51,367 bases of DNA, taken from assembly GCA_020024465.1 (NCBI GenBank), contig JAHHTT010000009.1, positions 1 to 51,367 of the forward strand, given 5' to 3'. Origin of the DNA: Odoribacter sp. GTDB taxonomy: Bacteria > Bacteroidota > Bacteroidia > Bacteroidales > Marinifilaceae. The notes below the pieces were generated by a model that was given only the letters and a program-made list of their open reading frames with translations, did no database searches and was not told the DNA's origin. A program made the position numbers and the translations under genes. Positions 34,750 to 43,005 of the stretch are shown here, one piece after another (within the stretch, counting starts at the first letter, position 1; every line of letters starts with the position of its first letter).

Positions 34750-35226
34750 TCAGGAGTGTTTCCAGAGGGAATAGGGGAAACGCGATAAATGGGAATTATA
34801 ATACCTAATATCACCGGTCACCTCTTCTCCCAGCCACGGCGGACGTACAAAATCTTCATCCTCCGATTCAAGTTCCACCTCTGCCATCACCAGCCCTGTA
34901 TTCTCGCCGGCAAACTCATCCACCTCAAACACGTGTTTCCCGGCCTTCACCCAATGGCGCACCTTATCAATCACTCCCGGTTCGCACAACTCCAACAATT
35001 CCCGGGCATCCTCAACAGAAATTTCCTTCTCCCATTCATACCTGCTCATTCCACTTCTATTTCCGGCACCTTTCACTGTTATATACCCCCGCTCTCCCCG
35101 GAGACGGATTCTTACCGTCCGTTCCGGCACCGACGACAAATATCCCTGGCAGATACGCTCCGAAGCACAGACCTCACTCTTAAAGTCGCCGCTCACCAAA
35201 AATTTACGTTCTATCTCCTTTCCCAT
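34750..35226 (-). CDS. CYTH-domain protein (triphosphate tunnel metalloenzyme family)
   Basis: A 158-residue CYTH-domain protein from the ATG at 35226. The N-terminal signature EIERKFLV (ExExK; Glu 4, Glu 6, Lys 8) binds metal and triphosphate. RTVRIRLRGERGYITVKG supplies the basic strands of the tunnel. DEFAGENTGLVMAEVELESE gives the acidic strands. Family members hydrolyse inorganic tripolyphosphate or thiamine triphosphate, or make cAMP. The short bacterial form with this pattern most often acts as a triphosphatase. The longest frame begins eight residues earlier but includes a -7 box, so 35226 is used. Confidence 0.92.
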   Translation of the reverse strand: MGKEIERKFLVSGDFKSEVCASERICQGYLSSVPERTVRIRLRGERGYITVKGAGNRSGMSRYEWEKEISVEDARELLELCEPGVIDKVRHWVKAGKHVFEVDEFAGENTGLVMAEVELESEDEDFVRPPWLGEEVTGDIRYYNSHLSRFPYSLWKHS

Positions 35227-35247
35227 CTGTTTATAATTTATGCTCCG

Positions 35248-35255
35248 CAAATATA
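35248..35255 (-). promoter_or_regulatory. -7 box of the CYTH gene
   Basis: On the minus strand this reads TATATTTG, an exact TAnnTTTG, 22 bases before the ATG at 35226. It lies at one end of the 241-base gap (35227-35467) before kdsB, in which I see no other gene or clear signal. Confidence 0.55.
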
Positions 35256-35467
35256 GACAAAACTCGGTAGTTCAGAATATCCTGCCATCAATCATACTCA
35301 CCCGTCTATATTTTTCTAATTTTTATCATTAATCCAATGCGGAAAATTTAAAGTCGATTGCCTCACGATTATACACCTCAATTGATCCATCAAAAAAACA
35401 TTGGATTTACATAGATAAAAGCTTTTTAATCCGAATTTTGTCATCTTTTCATGGTTATTTCACCGAA

Positions 35468-36217
35468 TCACCATGTTTTGCAATCTTCCGCCCGTTTCAA
35501 ATCATCCGGAGTATCTATGCCGATAGACTCGTGTGTTGTTTCTCTGACTGCAATCGTATATCCGTTTTCCAACCAACGCAACTGCTCTAACGATTCAGCC
35601 TTCTCCAATCTTCCTTGAGGCAAAGCCGTTATTTCTTTCAATACCTGCGGACGATAAGCATACATTCCGACATGCTTATAAAAAAGTGTTGTATCCAACC
35701 AATGATCCTGTTCAATACCCCGACAAAAAGGGATGGCCGAACGTGAAAAATAGAGAGCCGTACCCTTTGCCGAACAAACCACTTTCACTTTATTCGCATC
35801 AAAAATATCTGCAGGTTGTTCAAACCGTTTGGCAAGCGTAGCAATCTCCACCTTCTCATCCTCAAAACAGGATACCAATGCCGTCACTTGTTCCGGTTGA
35901 ATAAAAGGTTCATCTCCTTGAATATTCACCACGACATCATATTTTTTCCCGGTTTGTCCTGTCACATGCCGGTAAGCCTCATAGCAGCGGTCCGTACCGC
36001 TACGGTGCTCCGCGGAAGTCATAACAGCCTTTCCGCCGAAATCGGCCACACAATCATAAATCCGGCTGTCATCCGTAGCCACATACACATCCTCCGCAAC
36101 TGCAGCCGCTTTTTCCACCACATGCTGCACCATTGGTTTTCCGCCAATCAAAGCCAGAGGCTTACCCGGGAAACGGGTAGAGGCATAACGTGCCGGTATT
36201 AATATCAACGCTCTCAT
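35468..36217 (-). CDS. kdsB: CMP-Kdo synthetase
   Basis: 3-deoxy-manno-octulosonate cytidylyltransferase activates Kdo with CTP for addition to lipid A. With the ATG at 36217 it has 249 residues, the normal length; a TTG six bases upstream is less likely. Nucleotidyltransferase features are IPARYASTRFPGKPLALIGG (about 6-25), VYVATDD, VNIQGDEPFIQPEQ (about 97-110) with the metal-binding Asp, the FSRSAIPFCRG segment, and KHVGMYAYRP. RLEKAESLEQLRWLENGY and the closing HESIGIDTPDDL are diagnostic. It is separated from the upstream fabH by a terminator. Together with lpxK, it shows a Kdo-bearing lipopolysaccharide. Confidence 0.96.
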   Translation of the reverse strand: MRALILIPARYASTRFPGKPLALIGGKPMVQHVVEKAAAVAEDVYVATDDSRIYDCVADFGGKAVMTSAEHRSGTDRCYEAYRHVTGQTGKKYDVVVNIQGDEPFIQPEQVTALVSCFEDEKVEIATLAKRFEQPADIFDANKVKVVCSAKGTALYFSRSAIPFCRGIEQDHWLDTTLFYKHVGMYAYRPQVLKEITALPQGRLEKAESLEQLRWLENGYTIAVRETTHESIGIDTPDDLKRAEDCKTW

Positions 36218-36255
36218 ATACAATTATATTACCTTTTTCATTATATGGATTCCTC

Positions 36256-36285
36256 TAAAAAAAAGAGCCGCTTGCACGCGGCTCT
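36256..36285 (-). terminator. Intrinsic terminator of the DUF177-rpmF-fabH operon
   Basis: On the minus strand an 8-base stem AGAGCCGC/GCGGCTCT (36264-36271 with 36278-36285) and 6-base loop run into a tract of eight or more T. It lies four bases after the fabH stop and before kdsB. Confidence 0.92.
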
Positions 36286-36288
36286 CGG

Positions 36289-37290
36289 TTATTTTTTCGG
36301 GTCATACGCCCATTTCAGCCAGACGGCGCCCCATGTAAATCCGGCGCCGAAAGCTGCAAGAATCAGATTGTCTCCCTTATGCAGCTGATTTTCCCATTCG
36401 TACAGACACAACGGAATGGTTGCCGAAGTTGTATTTCCATATTTTTGTATATTCACCATCACTTTTTCCGGCTCCAGCCCCATGCGCCGCCCCGTAGCAT
36501 CAATGATACGCAAATTCGCCTGATGAGGCACCAGCCAGGCCACGTCTTCGGGTTTCAAACCGTTTTTCTCCATGATTTCAACCGCAGTATCAGCCATATT
36601 GGTCACGGCATGCTTAAATACAAACTGTCCGTCCTGAAAAATATAATGCTCGCGGTTTGTCACCGTTTCAATAGATGGAGGATTCAGCGAACCTCCGGCT
36701 TTCATATAAAGATGGTCCCGTCCCATTCCGTCCGAACGCAGGATATGGTCCATCACGCCCAATTCCTCTTCTGTCGGCTCCAGCAATACGGCGGCTGCGG
36801 CATCTCCGAACAAAGGACAGGTTTTACGGTCGGTATAGTCGGTAATCACCGACATCTTTTCACAACCGACGAAAACCACTTTCCTGTAGCGTCCGCTTTC
36901 GACATATTGTGTGGCAGTCACCAGTCCGAACAGGAATCCGGAACATCCCGCATTCAAATCAAATCCGAAGGCATTCTTAATGCCCGCCATGTCTGAAATC
37001 ACCTGTGCATTGGCGGGGAAGTGCATATCCGGCGTAACAGTTGCACAAATCAACAAGTCAACCTCCTCCGGTTTCGTACCTGTTTTTTCCAACAATCGGT
37101 TCACAGCCTGGGCACCCATCCACGCACTTCCTTTTGCAGGATCTTTCATGATGCGTCTTTCTTTGATCCCCACGCGGGTCATAATCCACTCATCCGAGGT
37201 GTTCACCATACGGCTCAACTCCTCATTATTCAGAATATAGTCGGGATAGTACGCCTCTACTCCGGTTATTATAGCTCTCGCCCTATTCAT
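36289..37290 (-). CDS. fabH: Beta-ketoacyl-ACP synthase III
   Basis: Starts fatty acid synthesis by condensing an acyl-CoA with malonyl-ACP. From the ATG at 37290 it has 333 residues. The catalytic triad is complete: Cys 116 in NAGCSGF, His 256 in VPHQAN and Asn 286 in YGNTTSA. MNTSDEWIMTRVGIKERR-like (VNTSDEWIMTRVGIKERR, about 28-45) is the CoA-binding arginine region. FGDAAAAVLLEP follows the central part. It is the last gene of the DUF177-rpmF-fabH cluster, an arrangement shared by many bacteria that ties ribosome and lipid synthesis. A terminator follows directly. Confidence 0.96.
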   Translation of the reverse strand: MNRARAIITGVEAYYPDYILNNEELSRMVNTSDEWIMTRVGIKERRIMKDPAKGSAWMGAQAVNRLLEKTGTKPEEVDLLICATVTPDMHFPANAQVISDMAGIKNAFGFDLNAGCSGFLFGLVTATQYVESGRYRKVVFVGCEKMSVITDYTDRKTCPLFGDAAAAVLLEPTEEELGVMDHILRSDGMGRDHLYMKAGGSLNPPSIETVTNREHYIFQDGQFVFKHAVTNMADTAVEIMEKNGLKPEDVAWLVPHQANLRIIDATGRRMGLEPEKVMVNIQKYGNTTSATIPLCLYEWENQLHKGDNLILAAFGAGFTWGAVWLKWAYDPKK

Positions 37291-37334
37291 ATTTAACAAT
37301 TTTACAAGATATCTCAGATTCTATAAACGACCAT

Positions 37335-37357
37335 AGCCCCCTACAACATAGGAGGCT
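37335..37357 (-). promoter_or_regulatory. Hairpin in the rpmF-fabH gap
   Basis: A 9-base stem with one G-T pair (37335-37343 with 37349-37357) and 5-base loop lies midway in the 104-base gap between rpmF and fabH. There is no T tract, so it may be a processing or attenuation site. Weak but the stem is G+C-rich. Confidence 0.4.
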
Positions 37358-37394
37358 GGCCGATATAGTCTAAAACAATCCTTTAGTGACAAGA

Positions 37395-37580
37395 TTATGC
37401 TACTACTGCTTTTTCAATAGCCAACTTTCCTCTGTAATACCCACATTCAGGACATACGGTGTGATACTTTACAGCAGCACCACAATTGGAACATTTCATG
37501 ATGGCAGTTGAAGTAATTGCATCATGTGTTCTTCTTTTATTTCTTCTCTGTTTTGAGGTTCGGTGTTTCGGATGTGCCAT
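37395..37580 (-). CDS. rpmF: 50S ribosomal protein L32
   Basis: A 61-residue large-subunit ribosomal protein. It begins MAHPKHRTSKQRRNKRR and carries four zinc-type cysteines (Cys 30, 33, 43 and 46 in CSNC and CPEC), the zinc-binding form. It lies 13 bases after the DUF177 gene and before fabH. The zinc-type L32 coexists with the cysteine-free L31 at 21504, so the two proteins differ in zinc need. Confidence 0.97.
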   Translation of the reverse strand: MAHPKHRTSKQRRNKRRTHDAITSTAIMKCSNCGAAVKYHTVCPECGYYRGKLAIEKAVVA

Positions 37581-37593
37581 TTCTCTGTTATTT

Positions 37594-38115
37594 TTAGTTA
37601 TTAATTAATTTTTTAAGCTCGTCCCATCTCGGGTCTGTCTGCTTCTCATCTTCTTCATCTTCTTCTCTTACATATTCGCGGAGCATCTCCTGCATGCCTT
37701 CATCGCATTCCCCTTCTCCGTGCACCACACGCATCGGATAATTCAACATATAAGTTTCATAAAGATAAGTACTCATATCCAGAAAATCATCCTCCGGTGT
37801 TACGATGATATAATCATCGTCATTCCCCTCTTCACGACCGCTCTGCTTGACAATCAACTCCATTTCACCGTGTACAGGCAAATCCAGCTCACCCAGACAA
37901 CGGTCGCAAACGGCTTTTACCACTCCGTTCAGTTTTACCCTGACTTCCATCAGCAGCGAACTTTTAACAATGAAAACAGAAGCATCCACCTTACCTTCCG
38001 TACCTTTCGTTGCCTCGAAGCAATCAAAAAAAGCAGGACCCAGTACAAAATCAAAAGAGTGCTTTCCCTCTCCCAATCCTCTGAATGCTATCTTATATTC
38101 GTTCAATCTGTTCAC
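37594..38115 (-). CDS. DUF177 (YceD-like) protein
   Basis: A 173-residue YceD/DUF177-family protein that in other bacteria is linked to 23S rRNA processing or L32/large-subunit accumulation. The GTG at 38115 (reading MNRLNEYKIAFRGLGEGKHS) is the likely start; the longer frame would start with a TTG upstream of a promoter box. The family core is VCDRCLGELDLPVHGEMELI (about 70-90), with a CxxC pair that may bind metal, followed by VTPEDDFLDMSTYLYE. The C-terminus is acidic (EEDEEDEKQTDPRWDELKKL) as usual. It leads the DUF177-rpmF-fabH cluster. Confidence 0.9.
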   Translation of the reverse strand: MNRLNEYKIAFRGLGEGKHSFDFVLGPAFFDCFEATKGTEGKVDASVFIVKSSLLMEVRVKLNGVVKAVCDRCLGELDLPVHGEMELIVKQSGREEGNDDDYIIVTPEDDFLDMSTYLYETYMLNYPMRVVHGEGECDEGMQEMLREYVREEDEEDEKQTDPRWDELKKLINN

Positions 38116-38136
38116 GTCCTTTGAAGTAAAACGGCA

Positions 38137-38144
38137 CAAAGATA
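38137..38144 (-). promoter_or_regulatory. -7 box of the DUF177-rpmF-fabH operon
   Basis: Reads TATCTTTG on the minus strand, an exact TAnnTTTG. It lies 21 bases before the GTG at 38115, in the gap after rsgA. A transcript from here could not include the longer frame that begins at 38160. Confidence 0.6.
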
Positions 38145-38188
38145 GTACAAAAAGTAACAATAGAAAAGCAAAAGATAAAAAATTATAT

Positions 38189-39106
38189 TCATCTGTATTT
38201 CCCGCTCTCTTCCATCATACTTAAATAGCTGGCATACCGGCTTTCGCTGATCTCTCCGGCCTCCACCGCTTCAAGCACGGCACAACCCGGCTCGTGCGTA
38301 TGCGTGCAATTATAAAAACGACAATTCTCCGCTCGGGCGAATATTTCAGGGAAAAAATGCGAAATCTCCTCTTTTTTCATATCCACCACTCCAAAGCTTC
38401 TCACCCCCGGCGTATCGATAATGCTCCCGCCACCGGTCAGAGGGAACATCTCCGCAAAAGTCGTCGTATGCTTACCCGAATCGTGCGTTTCGGATATCAT
38501 CGCTGTTTTCAAATCCAGTCCCGGCTCCACCCGATTGATCAAAGTCGACTTCCCCACTCCGGACAATCCCGACAACACGGTCACCTTTCCCTGCAACACC
38601 TCCCGCACTGCCTCCACCTGTTCGCCCGTAACGGCTGACACTTCCAGACAAGTATATCCAATCTTCCGGTAAATCATCATCAGAGCTCCCGACATCGCCC
38701 TGTCTTCCTCTCCATACGTGTCTACCTTATTAAACACAATCACCGTCGGTACATTATACGCCTCTGCACTTGCCAGAAAACGGTCGATAAACACAGTAGA
38801 CGTAACGGGATGATTCACCGTCACGACCAGCAACGCCTGATCTACATTCGCCGCGATGATATGCGATTCCTTGGACAGATTCGTAGACTTCCGGATAATA
38901 TAATTCTTCCGCGGTTCAATACCGGTAATCATCCCTTCTTCCGCCCCCGTTTCCACCACCACACAATCTCCCACCGCCACGGGATTCGTCGTCCGGATAC
39001 CCTCCAGCCTGAAACGTCCGCGAATACGGCATTTTGCCATCTCTCCGTCCTCCATCCTGACTATATACCAACTTCCCGTCGATTTTACTACGATTCCTTT
39101 CTGCAT
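38189..39106 (-). CDS. rsgA: Ribosome small-subunit-dependent GTPase RsgA
   Basis: Circularly permuted GTPase that assists maturation of the 30S subunit. From the ATG at 39106 it has 305 residues. An OB fold (about 1-65: GIVVKSTGSWYIVRM, TTNPVAVGDCVVV) is followed by the permuted G domain, with G4 FNKVD (about 125-129), G1 GLSGVGKSTLIN (about 178-189) and G3 DTPGVRSFG. The C-terminal zinc finger is CRFYNCTHTHEPGC. The longest frame starts at 39202, but a good promoter lies at 39153-39182 inside it, so the shorter start is right. Confidence 0.95.
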   Translation of the reverse strand: MQKGIVVKSTGSWYIVRMEDGEMAKCRIRGRFRLEGIRTTNPVAVGDCVVVETGAEEGMITGIEPRKNYIIRKSTNLSKESHIIAANVDQALLVVTVNHPVTSTVFIDRFLASAEAYNVPTVIVFNKVDTYGEEDRAMSGALMMIYRKIGYTCLEVSAVTGEQVEAVREVLQGKVTVLSGLSGVGKSTLINRVEPGLDLKTAMISETHDSGKHTTTFAEMFPLTGGGSIIDTPGVRSFGVVDMKKEEISHFFPEIFARAENCRFYNCTHTHEPGCAVLEAVEAGEISESRYASYLSMMEESGKYR

Positions 39107-39152
39107 AAAGATTTCATTTGGTACCACAATGTTCATAACCCGATATCTCACA

Positions 39153-39182
39153 CAAAGATAGTGATAATACTTATCTTTCAAA
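39153..39182 (-). promoter_or_regulatory. Promoter of rsgA
   Basis: On the minus strand: TTTG (39182-39179), 18 bases, then TATCTTTG (39160-39153). Transcription would begin near 39147, about 40 bases before the ATG at 39106. This fixes the start of rsgA. Confidence 0.8.
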
Positions 39183-39255
39183 GATTTTTTTATGACCCAC
39201 ACTCACTCCCCGTAATTCTATTTCAGCAGGCTTTATTTATACTCGACAAATACAA

Positions 39256-40749
39256 TTAAAACTTATAAAAAGCTCTGACTCTATAAGGAACATTCTGACT
39301 TTCTGTACTGATATTATAACTGCCATAGTAATAACCTGCAACTCTGACTCTACCCGTTGCTGAAAGTGTCGATGACAAATAGAAATTCTTTGTAAACAAA
39401 TCATTCCAATCAATCCTCACTTCTGATTTCAAAGATGCGTCAACGGGGCAATTTCGAATAGTTTCGTTAAACTTCTCAACAGTCTGTTGCGGATTCTCTT
39501 TAAAAAGAGCTTCTGCAAACATTTCCAAAGTACCGGATGCAGGCATTTCCCAACCTGTAATTTCACCTTTATTTTTATCATTACACCATTTCATTGCAGG
39601 AAATGCCTTCAAAGAGGGATCAACAGCGAGAACTCCTTTCAGATTCGCAACAGCATCTGTCTTGTTTTCCGATGCCGGCCAATATGTTCCCATCACTGCC
39701 GTACACCATTCCAATTTCACCTCATCTAACGAAACAATCCATCCATGCTGCCCGGTATCATCCACATCAATGACAATTCCTTGCACTCCTTTCCTATTGT
39801 AAAAATCAAATAATTTATATGTTGGGGCAGATTCTATTGCTTCTCCAATTACCAAATTTCCACTATCTTTCCAATCAGAAATTTCTTTTATGGTAATGGA
39901 ACATTCGCCTTCTTTTATCAATACGTCTAAAATAATCTGCTTACCTTCTTCCAGAAGCAAATCTTTGTCTCCGCTCCAAATGTAACGATAGTTTCCCAAA
40001 GTACGTATTTCCAAAAATTGCTTACCAGCTCCGATTATTTGAGGAACAACAATAGCCTCTCTTGCAATTTCATATCCTTGGGGTACTTCAAGGATTTCCG
40101 CTGAAAGAATATCTGCCTGTTTCCCTGTCGGAGTAAGTTTACCTGTTCCTAAATTGACTTCCGCCTGAGTCTTCGTACCAGTAACAAACACTTCTGCATC
40201 AAAAAAACTTCCCGAAACGTCAGAATCACTTCTAACATGTAAAACCACCTTACTCATTAAGTGGTGAAAAGTTAAATTTATAGGAGCATTCGTATATCTG
40301 CCATTATATTTAGTCCACAACAAATCGCTTGCTCTATTCCCTCCCGGACACTTTCCACAACTATCCTGATTCAATTCAACAGAAAAAAGATAAGCTTCCG
40401 GATCATTCTTTACATCCGATGAATAAGGATAATAACCATATATGACAAGATTATCCTGTCCTTTCAAATAAGTACGGGGTTCTGATACCAATCCTCCTGC
40501 ACTTTGGACAAAACAGCTGTTAATGGCAATATCGGCATTTTTCAATGAACCGGCCACCTCTTGTGAAGACAACCATAATCCGACAGCCTGCCCTCCTTGA
40601 AATCTATAGGCAACGTCACTTTCCTGCATTCCATCAACTAATGCAGACAAATAAAGAGGATTTGTGACTTTTGTTTCCGAATCATTATTATCACATGCCG
40701 TAAATTGGAACAGACACAAACACACTATACATAATTCTCTAAATTTCAT
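39256..40749 (-). CDS. Fimbrillin-like lipoprotein, long form (locus B)
   Basis: A 497-residue lipoprotein related to the Mfa/FimA fimbrillin-like families of Bacteroidales. The signal ends at a cysteine at about residue 19 (LFQFTAC) followed by DNNDSE, an acidic surface-export tag. Family features are a low-complexity start, VIYGYYPYSSDV (about 106-117), SDLLWTKYNGRY and INLTFHHLMSKVVLHVRSD (about 157-175). The last 200 residues (KLFDFYNRKGVQGIVIDVDD onward) form a further domain of the kind seen at fimbrial tips. It is the last gene of locus B, nine bases after its shorter relative. It may be a fibre subunit or a substrate-binding accessory; locus B has no fimbrial usher-like or anchor gene. 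Confidence 0.75.
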   Translation of the reverse strand: MKFRELCIVCLCLFQFTACDNNDSETKVTNPLYLSALVDGMQESDVAYRFQGGQAVGLWLSSQEVAGSLKNADIAINSCFVQSAGGLVSEPRTYLKGQDNLVIYGYYPYSSDVKNDPEAYLFSVELNQDSCGKCPGGNRASDLLWTKYNGRYTNAPINLTFHHLMSKVVLHVRSDSDVSGSFFDAEVFVTGTKTQAEVNLGTGKLTPTGKQADILSAEILEVPQGYEIAREAIVVPQIIGAGKQFLEIRTLGNYRYIWSGDKDLLLEEGKQIILDVLIKEGECSITIKEISDWKDSGNLVIGEAIESAPTYKLFDFYNRKGVQGIVIDVDDTGQHGWIVSLDEVKLEWCTAVMGTYWPASENKTDAVANLKGVLAVDPSLKAFPAMKWCNDKNKGEITGWEMPASGTLEMFAEALFKENPQQTVEKFNETIRNCPVDASLKSEVRIDWNDLFTKNFYLSSTLSATGRVRVAGYYYGSYNISTESQNVPYRVRAFYKF

Positions 40750-40758
40750 ATCCCTTCA

Positions 40759-41577
40759 CTATTTTAAGTTAAGCTCAAACTTTTGACAGGAACCGGATCG
40801 CAGTGCCATATCTTTAAAAGCATATACATACGTTACTCCTTTTTCATCAATTTGCAGAGTAGCAATACCACCTAAAAACTCTTGTGCAGGTAATATTCCC
40901 CGGTACAGACGCATTGAAGGATTTTCACAAAAAAAACGAACTCTCCCCATTTCCAGCGGAGTCTGGACACCAGTTCCCAAATTTAACGAAACTTTCGTAC
41001 ACACATCAGACGCCTCCAAAGTCGCATCTGTCGCTACGACATCTCCCTCACGAATCAATTTAACATCCATTAATGCAAATAGATGAAAAAAATTCAATTC
41101 CACAACACCTTCCGTCAGCCCTTGCGTATTTGCAGCTCTCAGAAAATCAGACAACATAAAAGCCTGCTCATCAACTTGATTTTTTTGAACTGCTAAAATC
41201 ATCGACTCCGGATTCTCCACCTCCCGCTGATAAGGATAATAAGCATAAAAATCCAATGGCGTACCATCTTGAACCCACACCACCTTATCTATAGCAGAAG
41301 CAGGGCTCCAGCCTTCAACCGTTTTAATCCATTTTACGTTGTAAGCCTGATTATTTTGAATACCAGGCAAAGCAGGTTTATTCACATCAGTACGTTTTAC
41401 AGCAAAAATACCAATAGAATCACCAACAGCAAACAACATCTTTCCGGAACGGGTTGACATGGACTCACAAATTCGGAAGTCCACTTCTACCGGACGGTCC
41501 ACCAACTCCATTGATTGTTCGCAAGCTTGAAACAATAAAGTTGCAATCAATATTTCAATAAACAATAAACATCTCAT
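40759..41577 (-). CDS. Fimbrillin-like lipoprotein, short form (locus B)
   Basis: A 272-residue lipoprotein from the ATG at 41577, with a signal ending LLFQAC (Cys at about 19). It shares the fimbrillin-like pattern: SMSTRSGKMLFAVGDSIGIF (about 38-57), LDFYAYYPYQREV (about 107-119), MLSDFLRA and VVELNFFHLFALMDVKL (about 159-175). It lacks the C-terminal domain of its longer neighbour, so it is close to one half-fimbrillin module. It lies ten bases after the TlpA-type gene (stop at 41588 side) and nine bases before the long form, so all are one transcript. Function unknown beyond family resemblance. Confidence 0.72.
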   Translation of the reverse strand: MRCLLFIEILIATLLFQACEQSMELVDRPVEVDFRICESMSTRSGKMLFAVGDSIGIFAVKRTDVNKPALPGIQNNQAYNVKWIKTVEGWSPASAIDKVVWVQDGTPLDFYAYYPYQREVENPESMILAVQKNQVDEQAFMLSDFLRAANTQGLTEGVVELNFFHLFALMDVKLIREGDVVATDATLEASDVCTKVSLNLGTGVQTPLEMGRVRFFCENPSMRLYRGILPAQEFLGGIATLQIDEKGVTYVYAFKDMALRSGSCQKFELNLK

Positions 41578-41587
41578 AGTCAATCAA

Positions 41588-42982
41588 TTATATTCCTTCC
41601 AAACCTTTTAAAGTTTTAAGTGTTGCCTCATCAGAAGGACGAGACATATTACTATCAATTACTTTCCCCTCTCTGTCAAGCAAGATAAAACGAGGAATAC
41701 CTGTAATATTATAATCACGTACTATAAGAGCTTCCGGTCCTCCCCACAATTGAATCCCTCCTAACTGTTCTTTTTCAACCATTTGTATCCAATCTTTTTT
41801 TCGTGCATCCAATGAAATACTTACAAAATGAATATTTTTACCTTCAAATTGTTTTTCCAGCTTTTTCAAATAAGGTAACTCTCCTCTACACGGGCCACAC
41901 CATGTTGCCCAAACATCAATATACACATATTTACCTTTCAAAACATCCAAACTAACTGGCTTACCTTCTATATCAATATAAGGTACATCAGCAGAGGCAA
42001 GAGCCGCCCCGGCCTGCATTTTCCTCCAACTTGAAAATACCGTCTCCAACTCTTCTTTATAGGCTGGCTTTGTAACATATTTATCATAAATTTGTTGTAC
42101 GCTTTTCAATGGCGCACCTTGCGAACCTTCTATGCACGCCAAAGCCATTTCATGTACCATATCTTCTATTATCTGCGGACTTTTAAAATAAGTCAACAAA
42201 AGTTTTACCCGCTTCTGTGCCCTTACTTCCCAATCATCCCCCAAATCATCAAGCGATAAAATTCCTATCGCATTCTTTACATAATTCCGATAAGCCTTAC
42301 AGTTCCAATAAGTTTCATCATCCACTAACTGTTTTTTGACAAATGCTTTTACAATAGGAGAATCTTCTTCCGGAAGATACATGACATGCACCCGATTACC
42401 CCCTTCCCAAAAATGTTGGATCGGATAACGTGTTGCCGGCTCTATCAATTTATAATAATTCCTCAGCAATTCTTTTTCCTCAAACGTTTTATCCAAACCA
42501 CAACGTTGAATAACTTTACGATTACGCGTTTCCAATTGTGCCAACTTTTTCAAATATTCTTTCTCTCCTAAAAGAAAATCAGCATCCGTCATAAATTCCA
42601 ATTGACAAGTATTCAGATATTGATTGTCGTTAGCATTTGAACCCTCGTAAATAAATTCCAAATGTTGGAGACTGTATTCACCTTTTTCGTCAGGCGTAAC
42701 TGTTAAAATCAAATCCGTATCCGGTTTGAGATACAGTTCATTCACACTCAAATCTATATGCAATGTAAAATATGCTCCATGCTCCAAAGGAAACGTAAAA
42801 GTAGCGGTCCGAGTTTTTTCCGTAGAAATCTCCTGTCTGAAATTTGTCCCTTCTAACCTTACAACCTTACCCATCCCATATTTCCCCAAATTCACAGTTA
42901 AAGTTGTTGTCTTGTCTTGAGCCTTTAGCTGCAGGGCTAAAATTAATAATAACGCAATTGAAATTAAAAAACGTGTTTTCAT
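41588..42982 (-). CDS. TlpA-like thioredoxin-family protein (locus B)
   Basis: A 464-residue periplasmic thiol-disulfide oxidoreductase. A type I signal peptide (about 1-21, ending LQLKAQ) is followed by a beta-rich domain (about 25-125), a long helical middle part and a C-terminal thioredoxin domain (about 325-464). The active site is WCGPC (Cys 362 and 365) in a YIDVWAT context, and the cis-proline is in ITGIPRFILLD. The redox centre is complete. It has the same three-part layout as the locus A protein at 18052, but that one is a lipoprotein. It lies between the degenerate metzincin and the fimbrillin-like genes. Confidence 0.93.
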   Translation of the reverse strand: MKTRFLISIALLLILALQLKAQDKTTTLTVNLGKYGMGKVVRLEGTNFRQEISTEKTRTATFTFPLEHGAYFTLHIDLSVNELYLKPDTDLILTVTPDEKGEYSLQHLEFIYEGSNANDNQYLNTCQLEFMTDADFLLGEKEYLKKLAQLETRNRKVIQRCGLDKTFEEKELLRNYYKLIEPATRYPIQHFWEGGNRVHVMYLPEEDSPIVKAFVKKQLVDDETYWNCKAYRNYVKNAIGILSLDDLGDDWEVRAQKRVKLLLTYFKSPQIIEDMVHEMALACIEGSQGAPLKSVQQIYDKYVTKPAYKEELETVFSSWRKMQAGAALASADVPYIDIEGKPVSLDVLKGKYVYIDVWATWCGPCRGELPYLKKLEKQFEGKNIHFVSISLDARKKDWIQMVEKEQLGGIQLWGGPEALIVRDYNITGIPRFILLDREGKVIDSNMSRPSDEATLKTLKGLEGI

Positions 42983-43005
42983 ATAAAGTAGATTTAATTG
43001 TAATT

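Noticed and set aside
34545..34808. Ala/Ser-rich frame on the plus strand over the end of the exported TPM gene
   Set aside because: It is the shifted reading of the Gly/Ser repeat tail of the TPM protein, not a gene.
35331..35407. 9-bp inverted repeat AATCCAATG / CATTGGATT in the CYTH-kdsB gap
   Set aside because: The arms are 59 bases apart in A/T-rich sequence with no supporting structure, so chance is likely.
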